A stretch of 64,000 nt of DNA from Streptomyces sp. V3I7 (GCF_030817495.1 NZ_JAUSZK010000001.1:4071001-4135000); one strand, 5' to 3'; numbered from the stretch's first letter, positions 8,991-17,968 are shown. Numbers and translations are program-made. The notes: generated by a model from the letters alone, not told the origin.

Positions 8991-9455
8991 CTGGACCGTC
9001 CGTCCTTTCGTCGAAACCGCGGAGGTGCGCGGGCGCACGACCGGCGGCGGCCGGCACAGGGGGAGCGGACCGCCGCCGGTCTTTCTCTGCGGTGGTGTCC
9101 GGCTGCCGCCCGAGGCCCGGGCGGCGGTGGGGACCGGTCACCTGGTCGAGGACGCTAAACCTGGCGGTGTCGTCCTGGTAACGCATGTACGGAAAAGGCG
9201 GCACACGACCGCGCGGTGACCACATGTGACAGGAATTCGGATTCGGAGCGGTCTCCTTCGCGCGGCGCGCTGACCGAAGCGGCGGTTCCAGGGCGCGCGA
9301 GGGCGCGGGGGTGCTATGCGGGCGATGCATATATGCGACCGCGACTGCCGCACCACCGCGACTGCCGCACCACCGCCACCGCCACCGTGGCCGCGACTCC
9401 GGGAAGCGGGGGTGAAGAGCGGCACCGGCCGCGGGGCTCATTAGGCTCCGGAACC
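8991..9455. other. Divergent intergenic region with small direct repeats
   Basis: This 465-base spacer separates the C40 gene from the small membrane protein gene. It holds the palindrome GCATATATGC at 9327-9336, an unusual AT patch, and two adjacent copies of the 17-mer GCGACTGCCGCACCACC at 9341-9374. No ORF with coding character and no recognisable riboswitch was seen. Confidence 0.4.
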
Positions 9456-9809
9456 ATGGACGTACTCATCCAGGTCTTCGTCGGCCTGCACATCATCGGC
9501 ATCGCCTCCCTCCTGGGCGGCTTTCTCACCCAGATGAAGGCGATGGGCCGGGGCACCGCCCGCTTCGTCCCCGCGATGCTGCACGGCGCGCTGACCATGC
9601 TGGTCACGGGCGTGATCCTGGTCGGGCTCAACGAGGCCGACGGTCATCACGTCAACAACATCAAGATCGGCGTGAAGCTGGCGCTGCTGATCGTGATCCT
9701 CGCGCTGGTCTACGTGCAGCGGGACGAGGAGACGGTGGACAAGCGGTTCTTCGGCCTGGTGGGCCTGCTGACCGTGGCGAACATCTTCATCGCGCTGCTC
9801 TGGACCTGA
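9456..9809 (+). CDS. Small four-helix integral membrane protein
   Basis: A 117-residue membrane protein, nearly all hydrophobic, with about four helices (3-24, 41-60, 68-86 and 96-115). It begins MDVLIQVFVGLHIIGIASL, a start seen in a widespread Streptomyces family of unknown function. I used ATG 9456 because the upstream in-frame extension is low-complexity and non-hydrophobic. Its end overlaps the convergent transporter gene by 23 bases. Confidence 0.75.
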   Translation: MDVLIQVFVGLHIIGIASLLGGFLTQMKAMGRGTARFVPAMLHGALTMLVTGVILVGLNEADGHHVNNIKIGVKLALLIVILALVYVQRDEETVDKRFFGLVGLLTVANIFIALLWT

Positions 9810-10794
9810 TCCGCGCGCGGGTCGCCGCGACCGCGCCGGCCACCACCGCGATCCACACCGCGACGGCGACCCACACCAGCACCTGACCGGTGCCCGTCAG
9901 CCACGGGACCCCGACGGCGGCGGCGACCACGAGCGTCGCCGCCGCCGTCAGTCCCATCGGGTACACCGTCGCCCAGCGGCGTACGTCGTAGCGCAGCCGG
10001 GGCCGGAGCAGCTCGGCGCCCAGCAGGACGACGTAGCTCGCCAGGGCGAGGGCGATCAGCGCGATCGTCGAGGAGCGCAGGACGTCGCTGTCGTCGTCGT
10101 TCCACAGATACAGGCGGGGGCTGTCGGCGGCGATCAGTTTCGCCCCGGTCAGCGCCGCGAGGGCGAGCGCGCCGCCCGCGATCCAGTGGTCCCCGGCGCC
10201 CTCGACCAGCTGCCGTGCGTCGAACCGGCCCAGTGCGAGGGCGTAGAGCGCGAGCCCCAGCCAGAACAGCACCAGTCCGGTGTGCGCGAGCCAGGCGGTC
10301 GCCTCGGCCCCGGCCAGCGTGGCGCACAGCAGGGCGACGCCCTCCGTGGCCACGCACGGCAGGAACACCTCCCCGGACGTGGGCCGGTCCTCCGCCCGCT
10401 GTCGTACGACCCGCTGCCGTACGACGAGAATCAGCAGCACCGCCCAGAGCGCGGCTGCCAGAGCGAGCAGCGCCTCGGCGAGGGCATGCCAGGAGAGCGC
10501 CGAGAAACGGGTCCCGAGAACCGTGGTGGCGGTCGCGGAGGTGAGTGCGTCTGCCGTACGCGCGCCGGTCGCCCAGCGCCCCCGCTCGCGCGCCGGCCCC
10601 ACGGCCAGGTCCATGGCCAGGCCCGCGGCGAGCACCAGCCAGGCGATACAGGCCACCACGAGGACGACCTCGGACAGGACCTCGTGGCCCGTCAGGTGCA
10701 GCCCCACCGACACGATGCCGGTCGCCATGACGGCGGCTCCGGCCACCGGCGGATGCCGTGTCCACCAGGGGCGGGGGAGGGGAGTGCCGGGCAT
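9787..10794 (-). CDS. TDT-family (tellurite-resistance/C4-dicarboxylate) membrane transporter
   Basis: A 335-residue protein with about ten membrane helices. The N-terminal GAAVMATGIVSVGLHLTGHE resembles the MATGI signature of the TDT family (TehA, Mae1, SLAC1-like anion channels). The pattern of short loops and paired helices also fits. The substrate cannot be told from sequence. It lies downstream of, and in the same direction as, the riboswitch-controlled C40 gene but 27 bases apart, so read-through expression is possible. Confidence 0.75.
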   Translation of the reverse strand: MPGTPLPRPWWTRHPPVAGAAVMATGIVSVGLHLTGHEVLSEVVLVVACIAWLVLAAGLAMDLAVGPARERGRWATGARTADALTSATATTVLGTRFSALSWHALAEALLALAAALWAVLLILVVRQRVVRQRAEDRPTSGEVFLPCVATEGVALLCATLAGAEATAWLAHTGLVLFWLGLALYALALGRFDARQLVEGAGDHWIAGGALALAALTGAKLIAADSPRLYLWNDDDSDVLRSSTIALIALALASYVVLLGAELLRPRLRYDVRRWATVYPMGLTAAATLVVAAAVGVPWLTGTGQVLVWVAVAVWIAVVAGAVAATRARIRSRAAR

Positions 10795-10821
10795 GGACCG
10801 ATGCTAAGGACGAAAACCCGC

Positions 10822-11997
10822 TCAGACCGGGCGCACCACGCTGTGGATGATCGACGAGCCGGCGTAGTAGATCGACTCCTCGCGGACGTACGCGCCGGGC
10901 TTCGGGGCGTGGATCATCATGCCGTCGCCGATGTAGAGGCCGACGTGGCTGATGTCGTCGTAGAAGAAGATCAGGTCGCCGGGCTGGGCGTCGGCCAGGG
11001 AGACCGTGGTTCCGACGTTGACCTGGTCCCAGGTGGTGCGCGGCAGGGAGACGCCCGCGGCCTTCCAGGCGGCCTGGGTCAGGCCCGAGCAGTCGTAGGA
11101 GCCGGGGCCGGTCGCGCCCCAGACGTAGGGCTTGCCGATCTGGGCGCGGGCGAAGGCGAGCGCCTTGGCGGCCTGGGTGGCGTACGAGGAGGACGTGCTG
11201 GAGGAGGACGTGCCGGACGAGGAGGTGCCCGTCGTCGGGCTCGGTGACGCGGAGCTCTCCTGCTGGGCCGCCTTCTCGGCGGCGGCCTGGCGCGCGGCTT
11301 GCTCCCGGGCGAGCTCGGCCGCCTGGCGCGCGGCCTCCTCCTGCTTGCGCTTCTCGATCGCCGCGAGCCGCGCCTTCTCCTCCGCCGTCAGCTTGGACAG
11401 CAGTTCCCGCGCGGTGGACAGCTTCGTCTGGACGGTGGACTTGGCGGAGCGCAGCTCGTCCTGCGACTCGGTGAGCGACTCCAGGCTCCTGGTGGCCTCC
11501 TGCCGCTTCTTCATCGTCGCCGACTGCTCGGTGACGTAGTCGTCGACCGCGACCTTCTGACGCGAGGTCAGACGGTGCATCAGCTGGTTCTGGTCGAAGT
11601 AGTCCTGCGGGGAGTCCGCGAGCAGGAGGCTGGCGGTGCTGGGGGCGGCGGCGCCGGTCCGGTACTGCGCCGCGGCGAACGTGCCCAGCTCCTCACGGGC
11701 CTTGTTGAGTTCCTGCGTGCGCTTCGCCACGTCGTCGAGGAGGCCGTCGACCTGCTTGCGCTGCGCGCCGGTCCGCTCCTTCGCGGCGTTGTACTTCTCG
11801 GTCGCCGACTCCGCCTGGCGGTAGAGGTCGTCGACCTTCTTCTGCACTTCCTCGACGCTCGGCCGGTCGGCCGACGGGGCGGCCTGGGCCGACTGGGACA
11901 GCAGGGCCACGGAGGTGAGGGCGGCGGTGGCCAGAGCGGGGGTGCGTATGCCGGCGAGGCGAGTACCCGTGGGGCGCGACTTGCGGTGCGACGCCAA
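10822..11997 (-). CDS. Secreted NlpC/P60 (C40) endopeptidase under a c-di-AMP riboswitch
   Basis: A 391-residue exported peptidoglycan hydrolase. It has a Sec signal (LATAALTSVALLSQSAQAA, about 22-40), then a coiled coil from about 48 to 245 rich in Glu, Lys and Ala, a Ser/Thr linker (250-271) and the C40 domain. Catalytic residues are Cys303 (YDCSGL), His351 (ISHVGLY) and His363 (MIHAP). The start is TTG 11997 (MASHRKSRP), with AAGGAG seven bases upstream. The leader contains a ydaO aptamer, so expression should respond to c-di-AMP, as known for resuscitation and wall-lytic genes of actinobacteria. It shares its upstream region with divergent pcrA. Confidence 0.94.
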   Translation of the reverse strand: MASHRKSRPTGTRLAGIRTPALATAALTSVALLSQSAQAAPSADRPSVEEVQKKVDDLYRQAESATEKYNAAKERTGAQRKQVDGLLDDVAKRTQELNKAREELGTFAAAQYRTGAAAPSTASLLLADSPQDYFDQNQLMHRLTSRQKVAVDDYVTEQSATMKKRQEATRSLESLTESQDELRSAKSTVQTKLSTARELLSKLTAEEKARLAAIEKRKQEEAARQAAELAREQAARQAAAEKAAQQESSASPSPTTGTSSSGTSSSSTSSSYATQAAKALAFARAQIGKPYVWGATGPGSYDCSGLTQAAWKAAGVSLPRTTWDQVNVGTTVSLADAQPGDLIFFYDDISHVGLYIGDGMMIHAPKPGAYVREESIYYAGSSIIHSVVRPV

Positions 11998-12017
11998 GAG
12001 GGGGCTCCTTCCAGGAT

Positions 12018-12220
12018 CCGCCTACCGAGTTAGCTGTCGGGTTCGGGCGGGTGGTTCGGAAGGCTGCCCTACGGTCCCTCCGCAAGGGGAGGGGGCCGAT
12101 TCACCCCAAGATCGGGTGGGTCCCCGGCTCCGGCACCACAGGGGGCCGGACTCAGCGGGGGCCGCGGGTCCCGGCGACGTTCGCCGGTGAAGGTCCTGCG
12201 GCCCGCCCGGCACGGTAGCC
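12018..12220 (-). ncRNA. c-di-AMP riboswitch (ydaO/yuaA type)
   Basis: Read on the minus strand, the leader shows the conserved blocks of this class in order: GCCGGAGCCGGGGACCCAC, then GGGGTGAATCGGCC, then GTAGGGCAGCCTTCCGAAC, and finally GAACCCGACAGCTAACTCGG running into TAGGC. The 5' CTACCG (12218-12213) can pair with the 3' CGGTAG to close P1. The element ends 20 bases before the TTG start of the C40 gene, close to its ribosome site. In this class c-di-AMP usually turns expression off. Confidence 0.9.
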
Positions 12221-12469
12221 AACTCGTGTGGCCCGTGTGAAGGTTGGTGGGTGATATGCCCGATACATTTTCGTGACCTTGGGAGGGAAGGTCTCCGGCG
12301 GCGGTCAATTGGGGGCGGTGTGGGGTGACTTGTCCATGTGAGGGATCGGTGCGCTCGGCCGCGCTGAGGGCGAGTGCGTACCGTAATGGCATGATTCTGG
12401 AGAGTTAAGAGGGGAGGGTGGGGTAGCCCACGTCGTCCGTGACCGGGATGTTTTCCGGGCGGCGACGGA

Positions 12470-12492
12470 TTGTCGGTGGGGCGCCCTAGACT
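12470..12492 (+). promoter_or_regulatory. PafBC-type DNA-damage promoter of pcrA
   Basis: TTGTCGGTG (12470-12478), exactly eight bases, then TAGACT (12487-12492): this matches the RecA-NDp/PafBC promoter consensus of actinobacteria (TTGTCRGTG-N8-TANNNT). The -10 ends nine bases before the pcrA ATG, so the leader would be almost absent. Expression is predicted to rise on DNA damage independently of LexA. Confidence 0.85.
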
Positions 12493-12501
12493 CGGAGAGC
12501 G

Positions 12502-15000
12502 ATGAGCAGCCTCTTTGACGACAGCTTCCTGGCGGACCTCCAGGCCCCCCGCGGCCGTGCGGAGGAACCGCCGCCGCCCGAGGACGACCACGCTCCGGAG
12601 CCGATTCCGGACGATCTGTTCGGCGGGAAGTTCGACCTGCCTCCGGACGGCGCCGGCGCCGGCCGTGACGCCTACTACCGCGACGGCGCCCCGCGCCCCG
12701 TCGTCGACCCCGCCGCGCTCCTGGAGGGGCTGAACGACAACCAGCGCGCGGCCGTTGTCCACTCCGGCTCGCCGCTGCTCATCGTGGCCGGTGCGGGCTC
12801 CGGCAAGACCCGTGTGCTCACCCACCGCATCGCCCACCTGCTCGGCGGGCGGCATGTGCACCCGGGGCAGATCCTCGCGATCACCTTCACCAACAAGGCC
12901 GCGGGCGAGATGAAGGAGCGCGTCGAGCAGCTCGTCGGCCCGCGCGCGAACGCCATGTGGGTCATGACCTTCCACAGCGCGTGCGTGCGCATCCTGCGCC
13001 GCGAGAGCAAGCGGCTCGGCTTCACGTCGTCGTTCTCGATCTACGACGCCGCCGACTCCAAGCGCCTGATGTCCCTGGTCTGCCGTGACCTGGACCTCGA
13101 CCCCAAGCGCTTCCCGCCGAAGTCCTTCAGCGCCAAGATCAGCAACCTCAAGAACGAGCTGATCGACGAGGAGGACTTCGCCGCCCAGGCCACCGACGGC
13201 TTCGAGAAGACCCTCGCCCAGGCCTACGCGCTGTACCAGTCGCGGCTGCGTGAGGCGAACGCCCTCGACTTCGACGACCTGATCATGACGACGGTCAACC
13301 TGCTCCGCGCCTTCCCGGACGTCGCCGAGCACTACCGCCGCCGCTTCCGCCACGTCCTCGTCGACGAGTACCAGGACACCAACCACGCCCAGTACGCTCT
13401 GGTGCGCGAACTGGTCGGCACCGGCGAGCATGCCTCCGGGGACGCCGACGTCCCGCCGGGCGGGTCCGACCTGCCGCCCGCCGAGCTGTGCGTCGTGGGT
13501 GACGCCGACCAGTCGATCTACGCCTTCCGCGGCGCGACCATCCGCAACATCCTCCAGTTCGAGGAGGACTACCCGGACGCGACGACGATCCTGCTGGAGC
13601 AGAACTACCGCTCCACGCAGACGATCCTCTCCGCCGCCAACGCGGTCATCGAGCGCAACGAGTCCCGCCGCCCCAAGAACCTGTGGACCAACGCGGGTAC
13701 GGGTGCGGCGATCACCGGCTACGTCGCCGACACCGAGCACGACGAGGCCCAGTTCGTCGCCGAGGAGATAGACCGCCTCACGGACGCGGGCGAGGCGAAG
13801 GCCGGCGACGTCGCCGTCTTCTACCGCACCAACGCCCAGTCCCGTGTCTTCGAAGAGATCTTCATCCGCGTCGGCCTGCCCTATAAGGTCGTCGGCGGTG
13901 TCCGCTTCTACGAGCGCAAGGAGGTCCGGGACGTCCTGTCGTACCTGCGGGTCCTGGCCAACCCCGAGGACTCCGTCCCGCTGCGCCGCATCCTCAACGT
14001 CCCCAAGCGTGGCATCGGCGACCGCGCGGAGGCGATGGTCGACGCGCTCGCCCAGCGCGAGAAGATCAGCTTCGCGCAGGCGCTGCGCCGGGTCGACGAG
14101 GCGTACGGCATGGCCGCGCGCTCGACCAACGCTGTCAAGCGCTTCAACGTGCTGATGGAGGAGCTCCGTACGGTCGTCGAGTCCGGCGCGGGACCGGCGA
14201 CCGTCCTGGAGGCGGTGCTGGAGCGCACCGGCTATCTCGCCGAACTCCAGGCGTCCACCGACCCGCAGGACGAGACGCGGATCGAGAACCTCCAGGAACT
14301 CGCCGCCGTGGCGCTGGAGTTCGAGCAGGAGCACGAGGAGGGGGAGCAGCCCTCGCTGTCCGACTTCCTCGAGAAGGTCGCCCTGGTCGCCGACTCCGAC
14401 CAGATCCCCGACGAGGAGGACGGCGACGGCGTCATCACGCTGATGACGCTGCACACCGCCAAGGGCCTGGAGTTCCCGGTCGTCTTCCTGACCGGCATGG
14501 AGGACGGCGTCTTCCCGCACATGCGCGCCCTCGGCCAGACCAAGGAACTGGAGGAGGAGCGGCGCCTGGCGTACGTCGGCATCACGCGCGCGCGGGAGCG
14601 GCTGTACCTCACGCGCTCGGCGATGCGCAGCGCCTGGGGCCAGCCGTCGTACAACCCGCCCTCCCGTTTCCTGGAGGAGGTGCCGGAGTCCTACCTGGAG
14701 TGGAAGCGGACGGGACCCGTCGCCAAGTCCGCCGGACCGGCGTCCGGCATCGCGGCCTCGCTGTCCTCGTCCCGCTCGCGCTCGTCGGCGGCAGGCGCCT
14801 CCGGGTTCGCCACGCGCAGGACGTCGGACAAGCCGGTGGTGGCCCTGACCGTCGGCGACCGTGTCACGCACGACCAGTTCGGGCTCGGCACCGTCGTCGC
14901 GGTGGCGGGCGTGGAGGACAAGGCCCAGGCGACGATCGACTTCGGCGACGGCAAGCCGAAGCGGCTGCTGCTGCGGTACGCGCCGGTGGAGAAGCTCTAG
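12502..15000 (+). CDS. pcrA: ATP-dependent DNA helicase PcrA/UvrD
   Basis: An 832-residue superfamily 1A 3'-5' helicase acting in nucleotide excision repair and removal of RecA or stalled polymerase from DNA. After an acidic/Pro-rich leader (1-75), motif I is VAGAGSGKTRV (about 95-105), motif II is VLVDEYQDTN (about 286-295), motif III is VVGDADQSIYAFRGA, and motifs V/VI are TLHTAKGLEFPVVF and VGITRARERLYL. The last 50 residues (VGDRVTHDQFGLGTVVAVAG onward) are the Tudor-like PcrA C-terminal domain that binds RNA polymerase. It is a single gene with a PafBC-type promoter upstream and a GC hairpin after the stop. Confidence 0.97.
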   Translation: MSSLFDDSFLADLQAPRGRAEEPPPPEDDHAPEPIPDDLFGGKFDLPPDGAGAGRDAYYRDGAPRPVVDPAALLEGLNDNQRAAVVHSGSPLLIVAGAGSGKTRVLTHRIAHLLGGRHVHPGQILAITFTNKAAGEMKERVEQLVGPRANAMWVMTFHSACVRILRRESKRLGFTSSFSIYDAADSKRLMSLVCRDLDLDPKRFPPKSFSAKISNLKNELIDEEDFAAQATDGFEKTLAQAYALYQSRLREANALDFDDLIMTTVNLLRAFPDVAEHYRRRFRHVLVDEYQDTNHAQYALVRELVGTGEHASGDADVPPGGSDLPPAELCVVGDADQSIYAFRGATIRNILQFEEDYPDATTILLEQNYRSTQTILSAANAVIERNESRRPKNLWTNAGTGAAITGYVADTEHDEAQFVAEEIDRLTDAGEAKAGDVAVFYRTNAQSRVFEEIFIRVGLPYKVVGGVRFYERKEVRDVLSYLRVLANPEDSVPLRRILNVPKRGIGDRAEAMVDALAQREKISFAQALRRVDEAYGMAARSTNAVKRFNVLMEELRTVVESGAGPATVLEAVLERTGYLAELQASTDPQDETRIENLQELAAVALEFEQEHEEGEQPSLSDFLEKVALVADSDQIPDEEDGDGVITLMTLHTAKGLEFPVVFLTGMEDGVFPHMRALGQTKELEEERRLAYVGITRARERLYLTRSAMRSAWGQPSYNPPSRFLEEVPESYLEWKRTGPVAKSAGPASGIAASLSSSRSRSSAAGASGFATRRTSDKPVVALTVGDRVTHDQFGLGTVVAVAGVEDKAQATIDFGDGKPKRLLLRYAPVEKL

Positions 15001-15011
15001 CCAGCGGGTTG

Positions 15012-15032
15012 CCCCGGCTGTTCCGGCCGGGG
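15012..15032 (+). terminator. Hairpin after pcrA
   Basis: CCCCGGC and GCCGGGG form a 7-bp GC stem with a 7-base loop, 12 bases after the pcrA stop. It is short but well placed. Confidence 0.5.
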
Positions 15033-15052
15033 TTCCTGGTGTGACGGCGAGG

Positions 15053-15278
15053 CTAGGGCCTGTCGTTTGGATCATCCCGGCGTCGCGGGGCCTGGCACGC
15101 ACATCTGCCGCGTTGTCGTCGGTTGCCAACTCCCCCACGCTCGGCTCCGCTCGCGCGGGGGGACCCCCATCGCGTTGACGCCCTCCTCCGTCTTGCAGCT
15201 GCACGCACCAGACCCCGCTCGGGTCGGTCGAGAAGTACCGCACCTCACAGCCGGCCTGATCCAAACGACAGACCCTAG
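15053..15278. mobile_element. MITE-like element with 22-bp terminal inverted repeats
   Basis: The 22-bp ends at 15053-15074 and 15257-15278 are inverted copies with one mismatch (left CTAGGGCCTGTCGTTTGGAT, right ATCCAAACGACAGACCCTAG). The 226-bp element carries no transposase. Inside is a GC hairpin (CCCCCACGCTCGGCTCCGCT then CGCGCGGGGGG), a motif common between Streptomyces genes. Both ends carry CTAG, compatible with a CTAG or TAG target duplication such as some IS5-group elements make. The right end supplies the TAG stop of the M23 peptidase gene. Confidence 0.75.
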
Positions 15279-16852
15279 TTCGGGTCGAGTCCGTGGCTGC
15301 GCAGCCACGGGAGCGGGTCGATGGCCGAGCCGCCGGCGGGGCGTACCTCGAAGTGCAGGTGCGGGCCGGTGGAGTTGCCGGAGTTGCCGGAGAACGCGAT
15401 GGGATCGCCGGCCTTGACGGGCGTGCCGGAGGAGACGCGGTAGCTGGAGAGGTGGCAGTACCAGGTCTCCGTGCCGTCCTTCGCGGTCAGGACCAGCATG
15501 TTGCCGTAGGCGCTGTTCCACTTCGTGCTGACGGTGCCGTCGGTCGCGGCCATCACCGACGTGCCGTACGAGACGGGGAAGTCGATGCCCGTATGCAGCG
15601 ACATCCAGTTGACGCCGGACTGGCCGTACAGGGCGCTGAGTCCGTGCTGGGCCACCGGGAGCGCGAACTTCGGGCGCAGCCGCTCCTTGCGGGCCGCCTC
15701 CTCCGCCGCCCTCTTCTGCTCGGCGACCTGCTGGGCCTTGAGGTCGATGCGCTCCTGCGTCCGGCTGGCCCGGTCGGCGAAGTCGTCGACGCCCGCGGAG
15801 ATGCCCTCCAGCTGGCTGTCCAGCCTGTTGTTGGCCGCGGAGGGCTTCACCTCGTGCACGTCCGGGGCGGCGGCCGCCGTCTCCGACGTGTCGTCGGTCA
15901 TGCCGCCCACGGAGGCGGCGGCGATCCCGGCGACGCCCATCACGCACGCCGAGGGCACGGCCACGGTCAGCAGCGCGGAGCGCTTGGCGGGCGTACGACG
16001 CCGGGCGCGGGACGCCCCGCGTGCGCCGGCGCGGGTGCTCGGAACCGGGGTGACCTCTTCCTGGTCCTCCAGCAAGGGGGTCACGGCCGGCATCGCACTG
16101 GTGGCGCCGACCTCACCGGCCCCGGGTGCGCCGTCGGCGAAGGAGTCCTGCTCGTACGGGGTCTGCTCGTACGGGGTCTGTTCGGAGGAGTGTTCCTCGT
16201 ACGGGTGGTGCTCGAAGGGGGCTTCGTGGTGCGGGAGTTGCTCGAAGGCGCCGGTCGACTGCGGGTCGAAGGGCTCCGTCCGCTGCTCGGGGAGAGTCCC
16301 GTCGGAGTTCCACTGCGTGGCGTCGTACGCGCCGGTGTCGAAGGTCTGCGTGCCCCAGTCCCACGACTGCTGCGGGGCCGGCTCGGCGAGGGCGGACGGG
16401 TCGGGCTGGAGCCAGGCGCTCGCGTCCCACTGGCCGGTCGCATCGGCCCCGGCCGCCTGCGGCGGGACCGTCCAGGCGCCGGTGTCGTAGCCGCCGCCGT
16501 GATAGACGGTCTGCTGCTGGGTGGCGTAGGGGTCGTAGTCCGCGGTCGGATGGGCGCCCGTCGTCCAGGCGCCGGTGTCGTACGTGCCGGTGTCGTACGC
16601 ACTGGTGTCATACGTGCCGGTGCCGTACGCGCCGGTGGCGTGCCCGTCGCCCGCGGGCGTGCCGAACAGGGGGTCGTTCCCGTAGGCCGTGGCGTGGGGG
16701 TCGGTCGTATAGGTGCCGGTGTCGTAGGCGCCGTAGCCGGTGAAGTCGCCGTAGTGGGCTTCCTGCCCGCCGTGCGACGCGTAGTGCGCCGAGTCGGCCT
16801 CGGAAGCCGGTGCCGGGGTGGTCATGGTCCCCGACGCGTGACGGTCGTTCAC
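15275..16852 (-). CDS. LytM/M23-family peptidoglycan peptidase, membrane-anchored
   Basis: A 525-residue protein. The first 270 residues are low-complexity with repeated DTG and Tyr units (YDTSAYDTGTYDTGAW), probably cytoplasmic. After an Arg/Lys-rich stretch (SRARRRTPAKRS) one membrane helix follows (about 308-332, LLTVAVPSACVMGVAGIAAAS), then a coiled coil (about 360-415) and a C-terminal LytM domain. Zinc ligands are seen in HTGIDF, and in PHLHFEV near the end. The type II topology resembles wall endopeptidases tied to division or sporulation. GTG 16852 (VNDRHASGTM) was chosen, preceded by AAAGAGAAG. The stop codon lies within the end of the MITE-like element. Confidence 0.9.
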   Translation of the reverse strand: MNDRHASGTMTTPAPASEADSAHYASHGGQEAHYGDFTGYGAYDTGTYTTDPHATAYGNDPLFGTPAGDGHATGAYGTGTYDTSAYDTGTYDTGAWTTGAHPTADYDPYATQQQTVYHGGGYDTGAWTVPPQAAGADATGQWDASAWLQPDPSALAEPAPQQSWDWGTQTFDTGAYDATQWNSDGTLPEQRTEPFDPQSTGAFEQLPHHEAPFEHHPYEEHSSEQTPYEQTPYEQDSFADGAPGAGEVGATSAMPAVTPLLEDQEEVTPVPSTRAGARGASRARRRTPAKRSALLTVAVPSACVMGVAGIAAASVGGMTDDTSETAAAAPDVHEVKPSAANNRLDSQLEGISAGVDDFADRASRTQERIDLKAQQVAEQKRAAEEAARKERLRPKFALPVAQHGLSALYGQSGVNWMSLHTGIDFPVSYGTSVMAATDGTVSTKWNSAYGNMLVLTAKDGTETWYCHLSSYRVSSGTPVKAGDPIAFSGNSGNSTGPHLHFEVRPAGGSAIDPLPWLRSHGLDPN

Positions 16853-17101
16853 CAACTTCTCTTTCGCCTCGACAACAGGGGCTGCCAGAGCAGTGCGGCG
16901 ACTGTACCCGGCGGTACGCGGGCGCGACAATCTTCCGCCGGTTTCGCGCCCGCCGGAAACGGGCATTCGGCCGTGTTTCGGGGGGTGGTGGACGTGGCTT
17001 GGCTTTGCGTTCGAAAAATGTTCGATGTTCGTTGGCTCCGTCGTACCGGCGCGCCGCCCGAGATCAGCGCGTTCGGCGCACCTGCCGCGGTCAGGCGACG
17101 G

Positions 17102-17968
17102 TCAGGCCACCGTCAGCCCGTCGGGCAGGACGGCGGTCCGCGCGGGTGGCTCCTCGGCGTCGAGGGCCTGCCGTATCCCGGCCGCGACCGCGGGATGGAC
17201 GGGCAGCGCGAGATGGCCGATCCCGCTCACCCGCACATTGAGCGTCATCAGGTCGGGGTGGTCGAGCCGCGCGGCCTCCAGCGGCTCCATCACCGAGTCG
17301 AGGTCGCTCCAGAAGCTGACGAAGTGCGTACGGCAGCCGGGGGCCGGTCCGGCCAGTTCCTCGAGCACGTCCGAGCCGGGGCGCATCTGGCGCACGATCG
17401 GGTGGGCGTTCGCCAGGGGTGCCACCCGGGTGCCGGAGTGCGGGGTGCCGAGCGTCACCAGCGTGCGTACCCGCGCGTCACCGCCCAGGCGCTGTGCGTA
17501 ATAGCGTGCGATCAGACCGCCGAGGCTGTGCCCGACGATGTCGACGCGAGTGCTGCCCGTGCGCTCGCATATTTCCTCTATGTGGCGGCCGAGCAGCTCC
17601 GCCGCGGCGCGGATGTCGCAGGTCAGCGGCGAGTAGTTGAGCGACTCGACGCGCTGGCCGCTGTGCTGCGCGAGGCTGCGGCGCAGCAGGACGAAGACCG
17701 AGCGGTTGTCGATGAAACCGTGCAGCAGGACGACCGGCGGTGCGCCCTGGACCGGCAGCTGAGCGGTGCCGTCCGCCGGGAGTGGCGGCGGGGTGGGGGA
17801 GCGGCGTTCCTGGATGATGCCGGTCGGATACAGGACGAGATGCCCCGCGAGGATCGTGACCTCCAGGGCGGACGCCTTGAGGAGGGTCAGGGAGAGCCCT
17901 GCCAGTTTGCCCGGCAGCAGGGCCTGACAGAGAGGGAGAAGGGGGTTCAGCGCCTTGGTGACCCTCAT
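17102..17968 (-). CDS. Alpha/beta-hydrolase, lipase-like
   Basis: A 288-residue protein of the alpha/beta-hydrolase fold. PVVLLHGFIDNRS holds the oxyanion-hole HG, and the nucleophile elbow is VGHSLGGLIARYYAQ. A later Asp (SDLDSVMEP) and His (VSGIGHLAL) complete a plausible triad. The N-terminal stretch (about 15-40) is hydrophobic and may be an anchor. It resembles the secreted or membrane triacylglycerol lipases of Streptomyces but lacks a clear signal cleavage site. ATG 17968 is preceded by GGAGG six bases upstream; an upstream start at 18076 is unlikely. Confidence 0.85.
   Translation of the reverse strand: MRVTKALNPLLPLCQALLPGKLAGLSLTLLKASALEVTILAGHLVLYPTGIIQERRSPTPPPLPADGTAQLPVQGAPPVVLLHGFIDNRSVFVLLRRSLAQHSGQRVESLNYSPLTCDIRAAAELLGRHIEEICERTGSTRVDIVGHSLGGLIARYYAQRLGGDARVRTLVTLGTPHSGTRVAPLANAHPIVRQMRPGSDVLEELAGPAPGCRTHFVSFWSDLDSVMEPLEAARLDHPDLMTLNVRVSGIGHLALPVHPAVAAGIRQALDAEEPPARTAVLPDGLTVA

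Noticed and set aside
8991-9455. Possible c-di-AMP riboswitch before the first C40 gene
   Set aside because: The conserved ydaO blocks (GGGGACCC, GGGGTGAA, CAGCTAAC and CGTAGGC types) are not found on the minus strand here, although the paralogue has them all.
12022-15264. Very long minus-strand open frame (about 1080 residues) opposite pcrA
   Set aside because: It lies antisense to a helicase with all motifs intact, has no domain I recognise and shows the Arg/Gly/Val-rich shadow composition typical of high-GC antisense frames.
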